Made by a program: the position numbers and the translations under genes. This document shows, piece by piece, positions 24,735 to 35,224 of a stretch of 64,000 nucleotides of DNA (the stretch's first letter is position 1; each line of letters begins with the position of its first letter). The notes under the pieces were generated by a model. The model did not search any database. It saw only the letters and a program-made list of their open reading frames with translations, and had not been told where the DNA came from. Source of the DNA: Prosapia bicincta (lineage: Eukaryota > Arthropoda > Insecta > Hemiptera > Cercopidae). Where the stretch lies: positions 9,962,501 through 10,026,500 of the forward strand of contig JBAIZL010000376.1 in NCBI GenBank assembly GCA_036971475.1, in the 5' to 3' direction.

Positions 24735-25345
24735 ACGATTAGAACTGGATCCAGTTACTACACATGAAGATATCTCATCAAATCAGCATTGAACATTCGG
24801 TTTTGTTAATAGAAGTCCCAGAAGATCTCAACAACCCAGTTAGCACATAAGGAGATCTTTCATAAATTCAATAATAATCTGATAAATTTTCAAAGATCTG
24901 AGTAGTGCCTAATGAGTAAATAAGGAGAGCTTTTATACAGTCTGTAATGAACGGTCGGCTTTGTAAAAAAATCTTTAAAAGATCTGAGCTGGATCCAGTT
25001 AGTGCACATTGAGAGCTTTCATAAAGTCTCTACTAAACGGCGACCTTTAAAGATCTAAACTTGATTTAATTCGTTTACACAAAGTGCTTACATAAATCTT
25101 GCTTTGAACTTTCTACTTTCTTGCGACAAATCTTTAAATATCTGAATTGAATCTAGTTAGTAAACAAGTTCTTTCATAAATTCTGTATTGAATAATCGGT
25201 TTTACAAGTTCATATAATGTGAATTGGATCCATTTAACACACGAAAAGCTTTAATTATTCGGTGTTGAACGATCGGCATTGTAAAGACAATCATTAAATA
25301 TTTGAACTGGATCCAGTTAGTACGCAGGTAGTTTTTCTCAGAAGT
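24735..25345. repeat. Degenerate tandem array, about 85-bp unit
   Basis: The marker GAACTGGATCCAGTTAGT and its variants recur about every 70-95 bp (24743, about 24820, 24896, 24987, 25066, 25145, 25220, 25305). Most are followed by AGCTTTCATAAA-like and TTGAACGATCGGCTTTGTAA-like segments and then ATCTTTAAA. About eight units have diverged strongly, so this is an old array. Confidence 0.75.
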
Positions 25346-26815
25346 AGCCTACGGATTTCAATTAACAGCTTTGTTAAGAGAATTCTATAACAATTTGAAG
25401 ACTTAACACTCAAGGAGTGCTTTAAAAAAGTTTCTTCTATTTGGCTGCCAGTGAATAAATATCTTAGCTTTTAAAAAATTTGTAAAATAACAAAGTTTTT
25501 TTTACATTTTTGTATTCGATACTTTCTAAAGCCGTGCTTAAAGGAGTCCGGGCTCGAAATCATTACGAAACACATTCGTACAGGAAAAAGTTTGCCGTAA
25601 CATTATAGGTTGCGAGTCACTGTTATCCTGCAGTTAAACAAGAACAACGTGTGAACTAGTGTTTTAAATTGAAAAAGTAGCACAAACAATATGAATGAGA
25701 ATTGAAGTGAAAAACACCAGCACGTAATCGCTAAAGCATTGGTGATCCATTGGATTGTAAAGCAAACAGAAATAACGAACAAAGCCGGCGCTGATAAATA
25801 ATTAATAACTTGATAAGCAGTAATTAGAAACGTTAATTGAAATGCATATAGATTATTTATTGGAAGGAATTAGTCACCATGTTGGCAACCCTGAGGGGAT
25901 TATTGTAAATAATGGATGTTTGGTAGTGAGGTATTGGCGTATGATAGGTTGTACAGTCACTGCATTGTGATTATAGACCTGAACCAGTCTACGTAGTTGG
26001 TTGTTTTAAATATATCTACAGCGAAGGAAACACTATAGTTTATTACAGCACAGTTGGAATACATATGGAAATGGTTAGGGTTGTAGATTAGTGGTCTGGA
26101 AGCCTCCCCTTACCTCCCTTGTACGAAGAATTTTAAAGGGAGAAATTATGGCGTCACGCTGCCAGGTTCGCTAACTTACTCTCAACTTTGGTATAAAGAG
26201 AAATCTATTCTCTACCTAGTAGACCGAGATATGTTTAGGATTCGAAAACGTCTTAGGTTAAGCGTGTACAAGAAACTAGCAATTATTTGCGCCTAAAATA
26301 AGACAAAACAGCAAATATAATTATAACTAATAATTAACTAAAACACAAAAATATTGTGGATAATGCAAAAAAAGTGAAATAAAAGGGTAAAATTTGGCAG
26401 CTCTAGGATCTTTTGCCATTGCGTGTGCAGTAATAAGTAGAGTAAATATAGGCCTACTGCCTTAGGGGTTCCTTGGCGAGTCTGCCAGTTACACCATTGT
26501 AGGAGGACGGAATGGGTGGGAGGGTAAACGGAATTAAGGTATGGATACGGCAGGGGCTGAACATAGCGGTAAACTATGGAACATGTAAGCAGGGTTGCCT
26601 ATTTGAAGGAAACCATTTCTCTATGGAGTCAATAGAGACGTCTCTACCAGTAAGCAAATTCTAAGGTGTGTGTGTGCGCGCGCGCGGATACAAGCACGGT
26701 TTCCTTGAACTCAAGATATAACCAATACATACACTAATAATATACACTTAGCAAGCCTTTTACTTGTATGTTATGACGAGCCTGCTTCCGGAGGTGAAGT
26801 TGTTTGATTGACAAT
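25346..26815. other. Non-coding stretch with a (GT)n(GC)n tract
   Basis: The only distinct item is GTGTGTGTGTGCGCGCGCGCG at about 26667-26687, an alternating purine-pyrimidine tract able to form Z-DNA. No gene is supported. Confidence 0.5.
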
Positions 26816-26935
26816 AAAGCAACAACCACTCCTTCGAAAGCCGGCAGGTCCTAAGTGCATACGGGTACGGGTATAGTTTAATTACTAAGCTCGTTCTAGC
26901 TCCGGGAGTCTGCGTCCGGGACAACAATTTCGCAG

Positions 26936-27078
26936 ATGACCACATCAAACTCTACGAAGACCTTATGAGAGGCGATGTGGAAAAAGAGCTCAGGACTATA
27001 CGCCGGTGGCGGAACAAGCAGCGAGCATGGCGAAGGCAACGACGGAGAGAAGCAGAAGCAGCCTCCCTAGTTAAATAA
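26936..27078 (+). CDS. Candidate last exon or coding fragment, basic C-terminal tail
   Basis: The acceptor-like ACAACAATTTCGCAG is followed by an open frame (two bases, then GAC CAC ATC...) reading DHIKLYEDLMRGDVEKELRT, then IRRWRNKQRAWRRQRRREAE and AASLVK, ending at TAA 27076-27078. The same frame stays open upstream to about 26817. The segment is clearly GC-richer than its surroundings and charged, with heptad-like Glu/Arg content suggesting an amphipathic helix or coiled coil. AT-rich sequence with ATTAAAA follows the stop. I do not recognise the family and no partner exon was found, so it could be the last exon of an unseen plus-strand gene, an exon of a nested gene, or a piece of a mobile element. 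Confidence 0.35.
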
Positions 27079-28136
27079 GTATTTTCTTTATTAAAATGAA
27101 ATTGTAATTTTTCATATTATTTTTAAATATGTAATATTTTTTTGTGTAAAAATTTTTTGAAATAAATACCCCAAATCATAATAGTGTACGGGTATAAGGT
27201 TTTAATTTGAAATGCATATCTTATGACAACAAAGTGATTGCAATTCACTAATTGGCCCTTGGTAAATGTGTTTATGTAAAATTTACAGATATGAACATTT
27301 TTTAAACAATCTATATCGATCTGAATAGTTGCTGAACGTGTAGATATCATTGAACACGATTTTCGTACGGTATTCAGAACGATATGTCGTGTAAACAACT
27401 TGCGATAAAGGTTTTTAGTACACGAACAGTGACATACACACGTAAAAAATACTTCTTTGACAAGTTCAAAGCAAGAAAAATAAGTTTTTGTCTTAAACTT
27501 TGTTTGTTTTTAAAAACTCATAAAACAAATTATGAATAAAATTGTAAGAAGAAAAATGAATTTCCATGCTACAAAGTATAAATAATTTGAAGTTCTAAAT
27601 CTAAAATAAAATAAAATTTAAAAATTAGAAAGTATGCTTGAAATGACACGTTTTAAAAAATCGTAAACAAAAGATAAAGTACAAAGTAGAACAAAAAACA
27701 GAAGGCGCCCGGTCATAAAAAAGGGTACAATGTGTGAACTAGCGGTTTTTTATTTCGGTTTTACAACAAGTGATACAATTTGTTTTCACTTGTTATAAAT
27801 TGTATCGGTCTTATAACGAAAAAAACACTTTTTGCTTGTAATATTCAGGCATTTTTACAACTATTGTAGTATATGTAATGGTACCTGACAAGCGTTTTTA
27901 TTGTTCGCTGGCTGTAAATACACATTTCTATAGCGATAAGATTTTCCAAGGACATTCATTACTGGCGGTTTGAATTTAATTATGTAAAAAATAAAGTAGT
28001 GTTAGTCGTTAAGAATAGATACACATGAAATGCATTTATATTTAATCGCCTTCTGTTCATGGAACCAGATGGTTCGATGGTGATTTCGAATAAGACTTAC
28101 AACTGGATCCATTTGCATTGACAAGAACTTTGAATG
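27079..28136. other. AT-rich stretch with one imperfect hairpin
   Basis: A hairpin at about 27745-27835 pairs AAGTGATACAATTT with AAATTGTATC and TTTTTTATTTCG with CGAAAAAAA. A perfect 10-bp inverted pair ACAGAAGGCG/CGCCTTCTGT (27698-27707 and 28047-28056) encloses it and may be ends of a decayed element. No gene is supported. Confidence 0.4.
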
Positions 28137-28338
28137 ACTACTTTTAGTATCACTTGGCAAAAACTTTAACTTACTGATATTTTTCAGCAGAAAAATTTGG
28201 CCCTAGGTCAGTGCATTGTTCACAGACAAGTGTTCTCTCTGTCTCACAGCATGGAACAATGCACTGACCTAGTGCCAAAAACGTCTGTTGAAAAATATCT
28301 GTAAGTAGTGGTTTTTCCCAAGTGATATTAAAAGTAGT
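28137..28338. repeat. 202-bp foldback with about 84-bp arms
   Basis: The left arm, from ACTACTTTTAGTATCACTTG through CTAGGTCAGTGCATTGTTC, pairs with the right arm, which runs from GAACAATGCACTGACCTAG to AAGTGATATTAAAAGTAGT. A loop of about 33 nt (28215-28247) separates them. Pairing next to the loop is perfect for 19 bp and weaker further out. It is either a MITE that acts as a single hairpin or a hairpin RNA locus. No target duplication is obvious. Confidence 0.8.
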
Positions 28339-30014
28339 AATTTAAAAAAACTTCAATACGTACAACACAAAAACTGCATTATTGTACCCATATTCGTTAT
28401 CCTACTCAGGATTGTTTTCCAACAAAAAAATTCCTAACCAGAGCAATAATCTAATTTACTCATACGTTTTGTATTCTTATAGTTACATAAATATATTACA
28501 ATAATGAAATTTCCCTGTTTAACTTCTAAATCCCAGACAATTCTTTAACTTTCTAATTTTGTGTTATGTTGAAACATAACTTTCATTATTACATTATAGT
28601 TCGTGATTAATGAACACTGTTTTGGGGTTTTCATACGATCGGTTCAAATTTTTATATAAAAGATTTTTCAAATAACAAAATACGACCTTACAAACAAAAA
28701 AAATAATTTCTAGAAAAAAATTAATAATTTGTACTCCTGGAAAACCAAAATTACCTAAAATGCTTTAGAGAAATATGGGCTTTGTAATGTAGCCAATGGG
28801 CAAACAAAATATGTTCGCGGGCATACTTTATCTATATATTTATACAATAAGTTATAACCACACCGAAGGCGTGGCATTTACAAACATTACAGCCAAATGC
28901 ATACCTAAGAACTAATGATTAACATTAATTCAAGATTTTAATATACGGTTCCATTTTCTATATTTGCCGTAATTTCTGCCTGTGTTCTAGTTTACACTTA
29001 GTGTTCTTGATTTCATATCGATAGTAATTTTATTTTAGTATAATTTGTAAAACCTTCTCGTTATGTTTACAGCTGGTTTTTCAATTGTTAAAGTCGAATT
29101 TATTATCAAACAACAGATGCGTCTTAGCCAACATCTGGAACGTCAGAAATATTCTAAAGATGAGTTTATTTTTTTAAATAGTTTTTCATAAATTTCTTGA
29201 CGTAAGGATCCATAATTGCAGATAGATTAAAATGAAAAAAAATTAAGAATTGGTACTTTCTAAGTCTTTTGACTAAATAATGAATTACTTGTAGATTTAA
29301 TCTAAGCTCAACCAGTATACAGGCTTTATTAAACATAAATATACCTACTATTCAATTTCCCTGCCTCTCTTTCACACACGCATGCACTCACACTCCAACG
29401 CGCAAGCCCGCTCGCATGAGCGCACACGCATACACACACGACCTAATTATTACAAATTATTACTTTCATCTTTTTTAATATCTTTTCTATAACCAATCCT
29501 AAAAATAATATAAACACTCTTAATAAATTGTGTCGGAAGAAACCGACTGCAGATCAAGTAATATTTATTTATACCTCGCTATTTGGGTGTTTTAAAATTT
29601 ATAAAGCTTACAAACTCAGGACTTGCGTCAGAAAGCGAGCAATTATAACAGAGTCCTGGCATTCCTGGTCACATCTATTATTCATTAACAATCACTCTGG
29701 CTACCACTGAACAGGTAAATACGTAATAAAAACAAAAACACTGACGCAACCACTGCGTTATTAGCGATTCCCTTTACACGCCCTTAATTTACCGTCAGCA
29801 ATTGTAAACAATTTTTTTGAGACAGGTTTGGTAAAACACACAAATTTGGTACTGCAATACGAAGACCGGATGCAGAGTGAATATTCAATCAATGAATCTG
29901 TGAATCAATGGATCAATGTGAAATTGATTCACAAGATGAATTGGTTACTCAAAAACTATTCCATCAATTAACCGGTGACTTTATAGAGACATAGTGTACA
30001 AACTGACTCATAGT
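28339..30014. other. No recognised gene
   Basis: AT-rich sequence. Items seen are a CA/CG-rich patch at 29368-29440, a short plus-strand frame at 29528-29710 without support, and a 10-bp stem TGTGAATCAA/TTGATTCACA at about 29900-29934. Confidence 0.4.
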
Positions 30015-30345
30015 CAATTGTTTCTTCCTTCTATCAGTTCACACTCTCGTATATATATATATTTGGGAGAAATATTTTTCACAAAAGGAGCAAGGTATCC
30101 ATTATAGTTATTTCTTCCCATTCGGCTTAAAATAAGTGATAACATATGATTTAATAAAACAGATGATTTTATATTATAGGTTATGAGGTAGAACAGCTGA
30201 TTTAATGCATAGGTTATGTAGTACAACAGCTGTTTTAATGCGTAGGTTATATTACTTTTTAAATTATTGTAATTATTTAATAAAAAGTAACTAAAATAAA
30301 AATTTTCTTTGTTGACCGTAGTAGGAATTGCTTTAAAATGTTTTT
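30015..30345 (+). repeat. Dispersed repeat family D, copy 1
   Basis: Shares TTCCTTCTATCAGTTCACAC, TTTTTCACAAAAGGAGCAAG, TAAAATAAGTGATAACATAT, GATTTTATATTATAGGTTAT and GTAGTACAACAGCTGTTTTA with copies at 53994-55690 and 58365-58725. This copy lacks about 190 bp after the first segment. It ends with AATAAAAAGTAACTAAAATA and TTTTCTTTGTTGACC, also found at 55610 in copy 2. The family is non-coding and its class is not assigned. Confidence 0.8.
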
Positions 30346-31297
30346 GTTTTCGTTAAGGATTTATGCAAATATATCATTGTTCAAATATTTCAAAGATGGT
30401 ATTGAAACTTTTAGAAATCAACGTTATTGCATTATACCACTTATGGAATTTGGTTTTGTAATAAATTCATTATTTTAACAAGAAATAAATTTACTTTTAC
30501 AGAATGTGGACGCATTAATATTTGGAAAAATTCATAATAGATATATAATTCGCATGCCATAGTTCCTTTTGTAAAATATTTTAAATGAAAAACTGACACA
30601 AATAAAAACATCTACATTTAAAGTGATTTTAATTTTAATACTTAATCCTGACCTGTTTTCAAAATTTAATTGTCATTAAAATTATAATAATACTATCTCT
30701 GCTGCAAAGTTATAAACAAACTAGATAAAAGGCTAAAGACAATGAATCGAATAAAAATTGTTTTGTAGAAATATGATAAATGTGGCTAAAATATACAATG
30801 CCCTCTATATTGAATACATGGTATAAAAGTAGTAGAGCAAAAATAAACTTCTACTTTCACTCATAAATAAACCGGACATGTACTATCGTATTTGTTTCTG
30901 TATAGGCAGAAGTACCTTAGTGGCCTTGGCAGATCGGTGAAGCCACTAAACTAGCTATAATCAGTACCAGAGTGTATTCATACTTACCATAATCCTACAC
31001 TCATCCTACATACGTACACGCATCAACCAATAACGGGTAAAAGCCAGCAAAACGAAAAATTGTTCCACACAAAGAATATTCATGTTACTTTATAATAAGT
31101 TGACTGCTATACATAAAAAGTTACCGCTGTAACACGTTCATTGAGGGACAATTTTATTTCCTGCTTTTAAAATGCTGCAGAAAGTCTAAACCCAAAATTA
31201 TTTTCATCTTTTAAAACAAAATAATCATGATTAATCACTTTAACATTAGTTTGTGACTATCCTAACTTTAAATTTTGTAAATTTGTGAAAACTTACT

Positions 31298-31345
31298 GAG
31301 ACATGACGTTTTCGATCGCTATGTGGCGATTTTCATCAGTGTCTC
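31298..31345 (-). ncRNA. Hammerhead-core-like hairpin module (family A, left arm)
   Basis: On the minus strand, GAGACA is followed by CTGATGA, then AA, stem ATCGC/GCGAT with a CACATA loop, then C and GAAAACGTCA, and closes with TGTCTC. The outer stem GAGACA/TGTCTC is perfect. CUGAUGA and GAAA, separated by a stem-loop and enclosed by a second stem, are the conserved core of hammerhead ribozymes. Differences are extra bases between CUGAUGA and stem II and no clear third helix, so cleavage is doubtful without a test. Confidence 0.4.
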
Positions 31346-31577
31346 CTGCTTGGAGATGTTGGGTTAAGAGGTGACGGTTTTAAAGGCAGGTTATCGATAG
31401 CATCGAAAAGCATGTGTGATTTGTATTGGGTTTGTTCGTTTAATATGTTTGTATTTTGTATTTTTGTGTGTTTATAAATTTCATATTATTCTCATGTGTT
31501 GAAATGTGGTCCTTTTTGGTTGATGTGTAAGATTTCTAGGTTATAGATTTCCGCTTAATCCAACATCTCCAAGCAGA

Positions 31578-31623
31578 AGACACTGATGGAGATCGCCACA
31601 TAGCGATCAAAAACGTTCTGTCT
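31578..31623 (+). ncRNA. Hammerhead-core-like hairpin module (family A, right arm)
   Basis: This is the inverted partner of 31298-31345. Outer stem AGACA/TGTCT encloses CTGATGGA, stem GATCGC/GCGATC with a CACATA loop, then AAAAACGTTC. The second core block has lost its G (GAAA to AAAA). Comparing the two arms suggests an ancestral arrangement of CTGATGA, one A, a 6-bp stem and GAAAACG. Confidence 0.35.
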
Positions 31624-31750
31624 CAATAAGTTTTCACAAATTTACAAAATTTAAAGTTCAGATAGTTATAAACTAATGTTAAAGTGATTAATTGAGATTC
31701 CCCGAACGTAATGGACTACAAAATTTAAAATAATCATGGTTGGAGATTGA

Positions 31751-32022
31751 ATAACTGCATGAAACAACTGTGGCGTAATGTTTAACATAAATAAATGAAA
31801 CCTCTCAACCACAAATAACTTTCTTTCTTAAGAAGGTAGTATTTTCATTGTAATATACCTCTGAGGATGATTGCTATGCAATCGAAATGTAGATTTTCAT
31901 TGTAAATTACCTCTGAGGATGATTGCTATGCAATCGAATGTACATAAGGCTTTAAATAAAAGAAGAAAGTTATTTGTGGTTGTTTGTTGGAAGAAAGGTT
32001 TTATTTATTTATGTTGGAGATT
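31751..32022 (+). mobile_element. Foldback element family B, copy with 12-bp target duplication
   Basis: The 272-bp insert is flanked by GTTGGAGATTGA (31739-31750 and 32023-32034). Its left duplication directly abuts the right duplication of the family A element, so it landed at that element's edge. It starts with AACTGTGGCGTAATGTTTA, as does the copy at 54813. It contains AACCACAAATAACTTTCTTT paired with AAGAAAGTTATTTGTGGTT. Two tandem hairpin modules (31861-31887 and 31913-31939) read CTGAGGA, T, stem GATTGC/GCAATC with a TAT loop, then GAAA or GAAT. Confidence 0.75.
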
Positions 32023-32523
32023 GAGTTTAATTTTAATCTTCCTTACCCAGGTGAGTATAAGCCGTCCAGACTCGGAAGCACCCCAAAAGAGAAAGCAACC
32101 CTCACACACAAAACTAAAATTTTTAAACTACCATTCAAGTAATTTTGATTGCAATTTTTAAATTTTATCATTGAGATTATTTATATGAACATTTGAGTCG
32201 AAGTAAGGGCAAAGTCGAAATAATTATGTCCCTCCCAAAGAAGAAGTAGAAGAAAAGTAGACCGCCACTAAATATAGATTTCCGTTATGTATTAAATATT
32301 GGCATATTGCTTGCTTGGGTTCTATTTCAAGGGCATAATATGTAAAATTACCTAAATGTAACCGTTTAAATAATGTTGGCTTCGTAAACCAATTTCTAGT
32401 AGGGTGATATGTGGAAAACCTTCGGCGGCAGATAATCGTGTGTAAATGTGTATACGTGTCGAGATGTAAGTGTAGCTCAATCCTTTGGGGCGCTTGCGAG
32501 TCTGGATGAGGTATAGATTATCT

Positions 32524-33200
32524 AGTTTAGAGGTGTCAAACTTAACTTTGCAGAGCCACATATTAAATTTAGAATGTGTAGGTGGGCCAGATTCAAATAA
32601 AAAAATTTAATGAATTATTATAACATTTTAATTATTTAATTATATAGTACATAATATAAGGTTGTTAAAAATCATAACAAAGTTATAAAAGAGGGTAATT
32701 ATTTTCAGCTCGAGAATCCAGATACCTGGTTCTCTTGTTTTTGACAAGCTCATTGATGTCAGGTATCATATTCGTTGTAATTTTAAAAATTGATTGCAGA
32801 TATTCATTCGTAAGTCTTGTGCGATGTTTGTTCTTATTTATTTTCATGACGGAAGACATTTGCTCACATACATAGGTACTACCAAACATGCACAGAATGC
32901 GTGCTGCATGCTTTTTTAATTCCGGGTAGTTATTCAAACTCTTGAATTACTTTGTATAAAATGTAAAAGCGTCAACCTCTTTAAATTTTTCTTTCAAAAT
33001 TCTGTCCGATTGATGATCTATCAACCCCATTTGCAAATTAACTGATGCCTGTGAAGCTTCAAAATAGAATGGATTGTTGAAAAATTCGGAATTCCATTTT
33101 ATTAATTTTGAGGAAGTCTTCAAAACGATTGTTGAATTCCGTGATTCGATTACTCGACTCAAAGTGACTAACGTCGCGCCGACGCACTCCTTTTATAACT
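32524..33200 (-). mobile_element. hAT transposon 3' part, degraded
   Basis: The outer end near 32524 reads AGAGGTGTCAAACTTA and then GCAGAGCCACAT and GGGCCAGATT. This matches the style of hAT termini (CAGGGGTGTCAAACTCATT...GGGCCACAT). The coding relic at 32683-33162 lies upstream of it on the minus strand, so this is the transposon's 3' end. The 5' half is absent or lost near 33200-33300, where a Jockey-like LINE tail begins on the opposite strand. Confidence 0.7.
32683..33162 (-). pseudogene. hAT transposase C-terminal relic (hATC dimerisation domain)
   Basis: The upstream piece (33162 to 32947) reads FFNNPFYFEASQASVNLQMG then LIDHQSDRILKEKFKEVDAF. After a short break near 32940 the downstream piece reads NNYPELKKHAARILCMFGST, then YVCEQMSSVMKINKNKHRTR and LTNEYLQSIFKITTNMIPDI. 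NLQ-E-LID-QSD-LKEKF and FGSTY-CEQ-FS-MK-NK-R-RLT-E-L are signatures of the C-terminal dimerisation region of hAT transposases related to GTF2IRD2/ZMYM-type genes. One frameshift, lack of the catalytic N-terminal part and loss of the start make it non-functional. Host genes have been made from such proteins, but nothing suggests that here. Confidence 0.85.
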
Positions 33201-33311
33201 ATATAAGGAAGGTTTTAGTCTATAGACTCAAAGTGCGTGGAAGATTCTATTCTCAACAAAAATAATAGGGTATTTCCGCTAGTTGTTAAGAGATGGCGTT
33301 ACAGTCTATGA

Positions 33312-33798
33312 TTGAGCTGTATACTAGAACTAAAATATCTGGCAGTCATACTCGACAGAGGCCTGACTTGGGACCCTCACATTACCAACACGTTAAAAAA
33401 AGCAACAATTAGATTAACACAACTATATCCTATGCTTAACAGATCAAGTCCATTTTCACTACGGGCGGCCACTAATATATACGTATCTATGTTGCGCAGC
33501 ATACTCACGTTCGCTTCACCCGTCTGGGGCCATGCAGGCAACTCACGCACACGCAGACTCCAGTTATTCCAAAACAAGGTTTTGCGAATAATCACGAAGG
33601 CACCTAGACGTGCAACATGAACATTGATTTACACTGACTTGAAAGTGCCTTTCATCAAACAACACCTCCAACACTTAGCAACAAGCTTCTACAAACAGGC
33701 CCATACACATACAACATCCACACTCATTTCCTCACTATGTAGATACGACCCCATCCACGACACACACAGACGGCCGCTGTCGTTACTGACAGCCTAGC
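33312..33798 (+). pseudogene. Jockey-like LINE reverse transcriptase, 3' end fragment
   Basis: From about 33312 the frame reads LKYLAVILDRGLTWDPHITN, then TLKKATIRLTQLYPMLNRSS, NIYVSMLRSILTFASPVWGH and LQLFQNKVLRIITKAPRRAT. This is the region after the catalytic palm in Jockey-clade non-LTR retrotransposons (KYLG-LD--LTW--HI; Y-S-LRSI-TYASPVWG; LQ--QNK-LR-I--AP). A frameshift near 33620 leads to IYTDLKVPFIKQHLQHLATS, continuing to RRPLSLLTA and a stop at 33796-33798. The catalytic YADD part and ORF1 are missing, as usual for 5'-truncated insertions. The 3' untranslated part follows to about 33950 without an obvious A-tail. Confidence 0.9.
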
Positions 33799-34059
33799 TC
33801 TAACCTAGCTCACTAACAAGGTATTTGCAAGGTAATACCCCTCCTTATTTATTAGCATAAGGTGATCCAAGCCCCCGATTCCTGCATGATCTGTCTCGGG
33901 ATTTTCCTGACAGGGATTCTTTCTTGCCAGGTTTTTTCACCCCGCTCTTAGCGCGACACTTACGATATAGTTTCATTTCACTAGCTCATGATTCTCCATG
34001 GAAAGAGTTTTTTGAGCTTGGTACATGGGAAATCAATTCCGTTTCCTTCACTCGCGGTA

Positions 34060-34275
34060 GCGATACTAACCGCATGCGCATCAGAGGCGGAGGTAGCTCG
34101 CTAGAGGTTGGCTGCCACGAGGGCTGGGCGGGTTTTGGGGGCCCAGACCCTGGTAAAAAAAAGTATACTAACCCCATGCGCATGTGAGACGGAGGTAGCT
34201 CGCTAGAGGTTGGTTGGATGTCACAAGAGCAGGGCGGGTTTAAGGGCAAAAAAAGGATACTAGAACTTAGCCCTG
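34060..34275. repeat. About 100-bp tandem duplication
   Basis: ATACTAACCGCATGCGCAT at 34063 and ATACTAACCCCATGCGCATG at 34165 each precede GACGGAGGTAGCTCGCTAGA or near-identical sequence and GCAGGGCGGGTTT-like sequence. A third start (ATACTAGAAC) occurs at 34257. Spacing is 102 and 92 bp. The unit is GC-rich and long open frames on both strands arise from it. Confidence 0.8.
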
Positions 34276-35224
34276 CGGTTGTGGTGGGACTTCTCGTGGC
34301 GAAAACTTCAGGTTAGTTGCTCGAGCGAAACAGAGGTCATCTTCGCTCGCAAGAGATAGAAAAAAGCACAAATAAATAGGTACCTAACTAAAACTCTGTC
34401 GTTTGTCTAGGCACGCGCTGCTCTTGATATTACTTATAAGTGTAGTGTGCGCATTTTAAAACTTCCGTAGAGGAATCGAGTGAAGTCTAAAAGTTTTAAA
34501 AAACATGATTCTTCTTTCTGTGACACATTGCGATCTCGGGCCGTATCTTCAATATGACTTAAGTATCTAGACCTTTTACATACTTTTAACTCATCAAACG
34601 GGAAAGTACAGCATCGAGCATCTAAAAGTGTTGCTATTTCTCGTATAAACTACGAAACAGATTACAAGTGGATTATCACAATTTCAGCTCAAACAGGTTG
34701 GCGTTGGCGGTTTGAACCGAATGAGACGATAACACTGGCTGGGTACAATTAAATACAATAACATTAACAAACCGCCGAGCGTAAGCTTTGTACCAACTTG
34801 TCAATTTGTTTCAGTCCTTCTGCCCGACCGCATTTCAATGACGCCAGTTTGTTATTAAACGCTGCTAGCTATATCCACCGCTAATCAAATAATCAATATG
34901 GCTATCTTCAAAGGATAAAAGGAAATAGCTGAAAGCTATTGTCTGTTGCAACAGACACGATCCGGCGAGTAAATTTAAAACCCACTAGAAATGGATGTAT
35001 TTAATGTTTGTGGTTAATAAACACAAGATGAAACACCGCAACAATCAAAACAATAGAAGACAACCATTTTATCGCGAATGTGTATACACGCGCGCGCTTT
35101 CGCAGTGTTTACTTGGTAAAAGGCTAAGTTAAAATATTATTGGCGTATTTACTGTAATCAAACACCACTGTGCCAACGTAATTACAAGTGCAAAATATCA
35201 ATGACTTTTAAATCTCAAACTAAT
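34276..35224. other. No recognised feature
   Basis: Mixed-composition unique sequence. A CGCGCGC tract near 35091-35097 is the only low-complexity item. I see no exon or element. Confidence 0.4.

Larger units (their letters stand above)
31230..31726. mobile_element. Foldback element family A with 12-bp target duplication
   Basis: The 497-bp insert is flanked by identical AAAATAATCATG (31218-31229 and 31727-31738). Its two ends are inverted repeats of about 150 bp (left: ATTAATCACTTTAACATTAG onward; right: the complement, ending before AATTGAGATTCC). Each arm carries a hammerhead-core-like hairpin (31298-31345 minus, 31578-31623 plus). The short middle (31380-31550) is T-rich and non-coding. 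A 12-bp duplication is unusual for DNA transposons and typical of target-primed retroelements. The right end has about 30 bp not found at the left, so the structure is asymmetric. Confidence 0.75.

Noticed and set aside
31298..31345. Calling an active hammerhead ribozyme
   Set aside because: Extra bases lie between CUGAUGA and stem II, the inner stem does not start at the canonical position and helix III is not evident, so only likeness is claimed.
33924..34249. Plus and minus ORFs of 87 codons
   Set aside because: They are antisense to each other over a GC-rich tandem duplication; no recognised motif.
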